Source: Trileptium ribeirensis (Eukaryota > Nematoda > Enoplea > Enoplida > Thoracostomopsidae). From it: a stretch of 64,000 nt of DNA. Below are positions 53,401 through 62,400 of this stretch, piece by piece. The notes beneath the pieces are model-generated. The model had not been told where the DNA came from and made no database searches. It was given only the letters and a program-made list of their open reading frames with translations. The stretch covers positions 1 to 64,000 of the forward strand of contig JASANE010020334.1 in the NCBI GenBank assembly GCA_030248225.1. The letters are read 5' to 3'. The position numbers were made by a program, and so were the translations under genes. How positions within the stretch are numbered: position 1 is the stretch's first letter; each line of letters starts with the position of its first letter.

Positions 53401-56400
53401 TAATTACTCAGAGATATTTGTTGTAAGAGCTACTTCTTGACTAAAGTAACAAAGATTTTGATATAAATTTTGGATTTTCAGCTCCTTATCAATTAAATGG
53501 TTATGTACAGGGATTGTTTTAACGAAAATTGGGGCGTGGTGGGGTGAAAGTTGGAAATTTCCCCCCTCCCCCCCACTTCAAACTTGGGACAGCTGACGCC
53601 TCGTCGCACAACACAGTATGCTACACGCTTTTTTGAGGAGGCATTATCGACAGCTGGTAATAGAGTATCGAGACATAAACATAGTGGCTCGTTGGAGTAA
53701 CTCAGTCATGAAGTGAAAGATTCGTCACGACTTAATCGTTATTTTTGGTACTCATCTGGTCGCATGTTAGAAAATTCTTACCGCTTAAGTATTTTTGCGT
53801 CGAGGTAATGCAGCATTTTTTAGATAGATGTGCGCGGTCACTGCACATCATGACGGGTATAGTTCCAACCATTGTTACACAGTTTGTGGCAATTATACTC
53901 ATAACAACTGTTGATTCTGACCACTGTCACAAAGTATGTAACAGTGTTTATGACCATTGCTGCCAACTGTATAACAATGGTTATGACTATTGTCAGAAAA
54001 TGTGTAACCAATGTTATAACCATACCGGCCGAGATGTGCAGTGGCTGCACGCATCTATCTGTGAATGCTTCATAATTGCTGTAATAATTTTTGATCGAAT
54101 TTGATTCCAAAAATGACTTCCAAAATTTTTTGTCGGTCATTTTGTGTACGAATTGTTTTAAGCATTTTTAGGTCGAAAATAATTTCCAAGTCAAGTTGCC
54201 CGTTTTTAAAGATTTTCGTCGATTTATCATTGGAAAAGGAGGACAAAACGTTAAGAAGGTAAGTGTTTTTTATTGGAACGGTTCGTGTTTTACTTGAATG
54301 ACGTTAAGTTTAAGGTGGTTTCGAAACTCGACGCATATATTTTGTTTGTTTTGCGTTTTTGAAGAGGAGCAAGCGAAATTTCCTTTTTGGAGAACGATAA
54401 GTAAAATATTCGTTTTCTTGATGCGGTTGAGTTTAGGAAAACGCTGCAAAGTCGGATCGAAGCAAAAAGTTTCTCGATAGCAATCATGTGATTCTTTACG
54501 TCTTAGTTTTGTGCCGTGTTGTAAGGTTGTTTAAACAACTATTCGAAACTTTGGTTGCATGGTTTTGACGTTAAAGACCGGGCTTTATATCGCTATTTCT
54601 GTGCGACGTTGTCAGTGCATAAATTGTTGCTCTATTTTTTCAAATATTTTTTGCATTTTTGTAAATTTGTTTTACGTAGATAAATAGTTTGGATCTGCCG
54701 ATATCCTGGTTTTCGAAATACGATAAAACAATTGTATGAGTGCTGCGTACATTCGTTTATGTACCATTACGTTGAACTCTTCAACGAGATCACTATCTTC
54801 ATATTTTTGTAATTTTCTTAAAACTCGTGAGTGGTAGATTTGGTACGTTTCAGTCTTTTTGTGTTTGGTACAAAAATAAAGTTACCCAATGAAAATAATA
54901 ACGAGTGTGCCTCGTTACAGTCTTATATTTATGTGTAAGTCTGCCATAAGTGCGTACACCATGGTTGTTCTTTTGTCAATTCAGTTTACAGTCATAAAAG
55001 CGATGAACGCGAAAAAATCATGGTATTCCTTTACGTATGATTACACGATTTGCGATGCAGCAACGCATAGGCGCGTTCGTTATTTAGCTGACCGCGCACA
55101 AGTAAAAACGCGATTACCTATCGCGCTTTTTTTCTGAGTATGCTATAATACACAAATATTGCTGTTTGATTAGAATGTCGTTTGATGAATGCGTGTGCGA
55201 AATGGACAAATGTGTGGCAACACAAATTCCATTCGTACATAACAGGGCCCATGTTCGCGTTAACAGAAGTGCGAATAACAATGGCATAAATGTGAACTTT
55301 GATTTCTGCGCGGATCAATTCATGATTTTGACAAAAGAACAACCTTGGTGTACGCTCCTAAAGTGGACTCAATCATTATTTTGGTAAAGATAATGTGAAA
55401 TTTAAACTTAGTGTTTCAATCTCGTAGCCCTGTAGTAGGCGCGATGTTGCTTAGGTAGGTGATCGATTATAAAGAGATGGAAATATTCAGTGTATTTACT
55501 GCTTTAGTATGAGTAATATTAAAATTGCTGCTATGTTGAAATAAACCAAGGAACAATTAGCTATTTCCGACAACAGCTTCTAACACGTGCTACCGGCATA
55601 AAAACTGGGGGCGTGCTGTAGGGGATGTGTGAAGTGGCATAGTATAATGTAGATATACTTGGAAATTGGTACCACAATTTCTTGTAAAACAGAATTTTCG
55701 AGAGAATAATTTTCTTGTGATGAAGAACGTACTTACGGCACGTCTTCACTGTAAAACTATTATCTTTGCTTACGTGAAGAAACAGAAAGCTTTATATCAT
55801 GCCAGTAGTAGTAAACATTGCATTCATGTGATTTGGAGGCAAATGCCAACTTTAATTTAAATTTGCCCAAAAAGACTATTATCTTTGCTTACGGGCAGAA
55901 AGAGAAAGCTTTATATCATGCCAATAGTAGTAAACATTGCATTCATGTGATTTGGAGGCAAATGCCAACTTTAATTTAAATTTGCCCAAAAAGACTATTA
56001 TCTTTGTTTACGTGAAGAAACAGAAGGCTTTATATCATGCCAATAGTAGTAAACATTGCATTCACGTCATTTGGAGGCAAATGCCAACTTTAATTTAAAT
56101 TTGACCAAAAGGACTATTATCTTTGCTTACGTGAAGAAATAGAAAGCTTTATATCATGCCAATAATAGTAAACATTGCATTCACGTGATTTGGAGGCAAA
56201 TGCCAACTTTAATTTAAATTTGCCCAAAAAATACACACCAATTTGGTCAGATACAATCTTAATACCAAATAGAAAAATTGTGCGGTTTAGATGCAAACAT
56301 ACTTTCTACGTGTAAATTTTTCCTTCTTGCTCGGTCGAAACAGCAAAAATTCTGTCTTCTGTTGGACTCTAATCAATATGCCAAATTTAGCATATTTTGG

Positions 56401-59400
56401 CTAAAATGTCCAAATTATTTCCTGCGGGGCTAAAATTTTCCCTGATTAGATATGCATAATGAGGCGTTTTCTGAGCTACGATACTTTAAACCTGATAAAC
56501 TGTGGTTCACCCCAAGTGTAATTTCGAACGGTAGAACTCCGGACGTCGAGAATTCCAGATCACTTTTGGTAGTTTATAGAAACCACTTAACGGTTCGTGT
56601 CTTCAGACAAAATATTTGGCTCACTTTTTAAAATTATATATATTACATATATTTTATGTTAATATAAACGTATTATATATTATGTATATATTTACATATC
56701 TGTCTCGTTTGATATGTACTTCTACGTCAGTATTTTAGCAGACTACGGCTGAGATGGGCAAAAAATAAAAAATAACTGGTACAGTGAATTTTTGAAATTG
56801 ATACGAAGTCTAAACGCACATTAAAGTTTAAAAATGCCCATCTTCGATTTTGATAGAGTCCCAGCTTGAGAACAGTTTGCGTTCATATAATCTAGCTAAC
56901 CGAGTTTGTACAGATTGTCACGGGGTTTCGGATACTGTCACTGCGTGGCGCACGACAGTGCTCGCCAAAAAAATGTCTGTCGCTCGCAAATTGTTTGAGA
57001 TCGGTTGAAAAATTTGCTCTAAAAACAGAATTTATTACTAATTTTAATAGCCTCGAAATGCGACCGCCATATCTGGCGCATACTGTACCCTTTACCTACT
57101 TCCGAGCACACTATCAGAGATATGTTTCCAGCACGCCATTCTATCTGCACCAACAGTATGAAACGACTAAGGGTTTCTGGTCTGTCCATAGCCCTCCGAA
57201 AAGTGGGGGACTTTATTGGGCCCCCATGTTCATTCTTCGGGGGGGGGGTGGGAATTAAAAGCTTGGAAGGATAATTTTTGCTTAAAAATACTAAATATTC
57301 CCATATTTTCATGCAGTTTTACTACCGTGAATGTATTTTCAAGCTAAAAAGACTATATTTAGCATTATAAATAGTGGTAATTAATGTCTAAAAAACCATT
57401 TGCAAACAAAAAACAAATTTTCAGACATAAATTTTTTTTGGAATTAGTTGAACATGAGGGTTTTCGGCCGAGTGAGGGGAAGGACATGGGGGATTTGGAA
57501 AGTGGGGGGTCCCCCGCCCCACCCCCACTGTGAATAGGCCAGGGTTTTCAATGTAACTGCTATAACGCGGTATTTCTTTAGATTCGCGATGAGACCGATA
57601 CCCGAATTGACATTCCGTCAGAAGCTTCACTTCAGGACGACATTACGATAACGGGAAAACGAAGCAATGTTGAAAAAGCCGTTGCCATGCTCACTAAGAT
57701 ACAGAACGACCTGGTATATTGTAACAAGTGTCCATAATAAAAAATTTTATAGAATATGACACTCGGTCATACTTAACGTACTTTCCATTTTCGTTGCTTA
57801 TCCGGCGAAGTGATCGTTTTCGGCTCGTCCCTCCCCCAAAGATTCCAGGGGTACTCACTATGATCCTTTGGGGATATCGGCTAGGACCCTTCTACCAAAA
57901 TTCGTTGGACTGGTAGTAACAGATCGCAATAACCATTCAAATTATAGCGGGTGTAGCAATCGTCAGTGGCTTTGATTTCTGCTTTAAGCTCATTGATTAT
58001 TGTCCACATGCGACTTGCTGCTCTCACGAGGGCGTCTTGTGGGCAGCCGATACCCCTCCCCCACATACACACACAAAGAACATTGAGGGGTACCCCTGCA
58101 ATTTTTGTAGCCAACGTATACCGGCCTCGTCTGCGAATTTGATAATGCGCAGTTGGTTGTAATCGTTGTTATCGTTCGTTTTACTTATTTTAACAAAATT
58201 TGATGGTGAGCACTTTGCTTCACCGTTTCGATCCGGTGATCAGCCGCCGTTCAAGCTGCTATATTCTATGAAAATATTGCCAATGCCTGTGAATCCTGCA
58301 CTACTGGTTCGGAGCTGGAGTGTGTCGCATTTTGCCGGGGGGGGTTTAACTGGGAGGCCCGCATTTGATGTGTTCCCGCCGACAACGAAATCTAAATATT
58401 TACAAAATTTAATATTTATTGGCAAATTTTTAATAAATTAATGATTTCAGAACCGACGCAAAAACGTCTCTATTGAGGTTAAAAGCAACTTTTCAACCGA
58501 TTTTTTACTTATAAAATGAAATTTTCAACTTCATAAAGGGATTTTGTAAAACGTTGTTGAATGCTTTTGTTAACTAGGGGTGTTTTTACGAAGTAAGCAA
58601 ACATTTAGCCGAAAGTGCACGCCTGTTTTCTCTTATGTGCCCACCCCTACTATGTAGATTCCAAGCTTTGCGAAATAAAATTTATTCTTTGCGACAAATT
58701 ATGTTAAGGGATATCTAGAAATGCATTTTTGTTGTCGCGTATTCATCAGTCGTTATGATTTCATCACGTGCTGACCTACCTATAACAAAACGAGAGCTTA
58801 GTTGGATAAAATTTGCTTTTGTGTCACTGGATTTTATTTATTTTATGGATTGTAAATCCATATGTTTCATTAATCATTGGCTGCAATGTTGTTGAGATTG
58901 GAAGTATTAAAAAATCAGCATTTTTTTCTATTTGCCAATAATTTTTGTTTTATAACAATGTTTGTAAGTCCGTACTGTTGTGTAAAGAATTTTGCGGGGT
59001 AATACAGTGCGAAATTTGAAAGATTATATCGCAAACTGACACTGAAATAATTATGTATGTGTATTATGTTGCGCCACGTATTGACTGGTGTGATGTATCG
59101 AACTATCGTGATAACAGCACAATATTGGTTGTTCTTTATAATTAAGCTGTTATGGTAAGTTTGCAATTGAAATGATAGCACCAACTTTGCGCGCAAATAG
59201 GGAAACAAGACCCTAAACCTCACGTAAATTAGCTTGTGGTCTGTTCTGGATGATAATTTGGCTTACTTCAATTATTTTGTTAAATATTTTTGGGGTACTG
59301 GATATTTTGGTAATTCTGTTTTCAGGCAAGCGTTATCAACACCGAAATATCGATTCCGCACCGGCTGCATTCGTCGTTATTATCGGGGAGTGGACGCCTT

Positions 59401-62400
59401 ATTCAGTCGATTCAGGAAGAATGTGGTGGTGTCAATATAAAATTTCCGCCCGAAACTGCAAACTCTGGTACGTTCGACCAACATTCTAACACTAATTGGA
59501 TTTATTATCAGTTAATTTATCAATATTTTTAATGGTCCGAATACAAATTCAAATTGTTTGCAATATTTCAGCTTCATGTGGTAACTAGTTGGTGACAGGG
59601 TTTTCTAGCAGCCAAAATTTAATACCGCGCAATGTGTTTTTATATTGAGATAAGTATTTAGCGCTCAGATTACTCATGCTCATCACATAGGACGTCTTCG
59701 AAACCATGGAAACAAAAATTCGCTGCAAACACAGGAACGTGGCTTTTGCACAGATTATCGACACGACGACATGTTGCTAACGTACTGCACTGCACTTTAG
59801 TTTTTAATGTAAATGTTTTTATACACTCGTTTCTAATAGTGCTGAGTTTATAGTTGATGTAAAATGTATCGTCGTTAATGTAGACCGAAGGTGACAGGTC
59901 AAAAATACCGTTTACAAATGAGGTAGACAAAATGTTTAAAACCGATCTTCTACTTCAGTGGAAGCAGCTTTAAATGCCTACGGCACCAAGCTCTAGCCGA
60001 GGGAACACGAGATACTTAGGCGTAATCGCTTCCTCCACGTAGTGTCCTCTGTATCATAACTGCGTATCGTGTTTTTCATAATATACATTCGGTTGTGTCG
60101 TCGCTTTTAATGCATACAAGTCTGGGTTCTCCATTCGCTGAAAATTTCGCCAGGGGTGCCCGGTTTTGCCAGGCGGCGTTTTGCCAAGAGAAAACGGTTA
60201 CAAGTCGCGTCAGAAACACTGCCAAGACGCTTCCGATGGAGAGAAAAAGCGATTTTGAAGCAAATTTTTGTAAAAATATGCGAAATTTTTCGGCATCAGA
60301 GCGGAATTTTACTACAAATTTTGTTAAAATTTTATGTGATGTAGTTCGATTGGAAACAAAAAAATTTGCCAAGAATCAATGACCCCGGGGGTGGATCCCA
60401 AAATTTTGCCAGGGGGTATGAACCGGAGGGCACCCGTTTTGAACCAGGGGCAACCGAAAAATGCCAGCCTCTCCCAATTTGGAGATCCCAGGAAGTATTG
60501 TTTGTTTACTGAAATCAGTGTGTTTCTTTTTACTTATGCTTTTAGTATTAAATTCAGTGACAGAAAAGTGAAATTCAGTGAGTGAAACTAGCGAAGCGAA
60601 AAATTTTACTAGCCGTGGTATATTGCTGAAATTGACAATGCCCGTTATTGCTTTTTTGGGTTGGCACGCGGAGCTCAACTTTTGATTCGCGCGATCGCTT
60701 ATTTGAAAGTTTAAAGCTTCTATTTGTGTCTTTCAGCTGTGTGCGAAGCCCGATTGTATCAGCTCGTCGAAAAAAGAGCAGGCCGAACGGGTTCTTCTCG
60801 GGTCGTTGTCGCGTTAACCATGTTATTTATTGTATCTCGACATCCGGTGCAGATGTCTAGGCCAAATTTGGTTCATTTTGGAAACAATGTCTATAACATC
60901 ATGTATAAAGCCTGACTACATACTTATGTTTGCATGCGGGATTTGGATCAGAAGTGGTTTTAATGGGCACATAAGGTCCAAAATACACGAAAATGATTAT
61001 TCTTCCCTACCGCTTCGGCTATATGGGTTTTGTTGGTCTCATTTTGTAAAGAAATTTATTGCGTTCCTAGATATTCCATCAATGGGTTTATCTTGTCAAC
61101 TTATATTCAGCTCATTCTGTAAGTTGATGGTTTAATATATCTGTATACGTCTCTCTAAATTATATTATACTCTATGCTCAGAATTATTATTTTGGCGGCC
61201 AGACAACCAACTAGTTAATATGGCGAAACAAAAGTAATACGCGGTAACAGCCTTCTATTAGGGCATTTATTTTTTAATTCTGAGTGCAATGAGTGGAACG
61301 AGCATAGCGAAAAATTCTCACTAGCCAGAGTGGTAAATTTTAACGGTGTCCTTTTCTGGGTTTTTGGCGGTGACTAGCATTACTCAACTTTGGCTGGACG
61401 GATTGATTCATGTTACAGTTCATTCGAAAGATCTCTATTTGTGCATTTTAGTTAAACGCGAAAACGGATTCCAATTCCTTCGCGCCGTAAAAGTGTGCCA
61501 AATGGGCTCGGATCGGGTCAGAATCAGTGTGACAAAAAACGCTATAAATTGCATCTCGACAGCTGGTGCACATATCTTAGCCAAATTGTGCTGATTTTGG
61601 TAGGGTAAAAAAGCTCTGTAATGCTGTGTTATCATGCTTTTCTACATGTGTTTTTTAGGATGCACGATCGACGTCAAAAAGGGTTTTTAATTGCCCCGTG
61701 AGGTCCAAAATACACGAAAGCGACAATATCTCTTACAGTCACTCGAAATATATATTGGTATTATTGGTCTCATTTTGTAAACAATTCACGCACTATGTAT
61801 CTGCACATATTACTGCTATTGTCATTATTTACACTGCAGAGTTTGGACAAAATGGGGTTTTCGATGGATCCGTGGAACTTAAAATATACGAAAACACCAG
61901 TATCTCCGCAATCGCTCGAGCTACGCAGGTGTTATTGATTAGTTAATCGAACAATGCACTCTCTACTTAGCTTGACATGGTGCACTGCTACTCTCACAGA
62001 ATTGGGTCAAAATGAAGTTTCAACGCCCCATGGAACCCTAAAATATACCAAAACGGCAATATCTTCGCAAATGCTCGAGCTATATAGGCGTTATTGACCT
62101 TGTTTTGTAAAGCTATTACTACTCTAAGTAGCTGCATATTTTTGTCTATAAATACGCAATTAGTGGGTATTTCCTCAAGGATTCAAACAACAACATGGCT
62201 GATATTCATCTCAATATATCTGTGTACGTCTCTATAAATTACTTATTCAACACTCAGAATTCATCACCTTGGCGATAAGATAAGCTACTAGTTGATATCA
62301 CCAAAATAACTCCAGGTGCTGAACGGCGGCCCTGGCGAAGCTTACAAATAATCATTGAGGAACTAGAAAAACCGGTGCCTTCTCTGTATAGTGATTACGT

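Noticed and set aside
53745..54140. Overlapping open frames of 119 and 100 codons on opposite strands
   Set aside because: They are explained by the 239-bp foldback repeat; no domain or splice support.
58449..58519. TTTCAG acceptor followed by a short open frame in intron 15
   Set aside because: It runs into a stop without a donor, and exons 15 and 16 join directly as NDL|ASV, matching vertebrate KDLANI.
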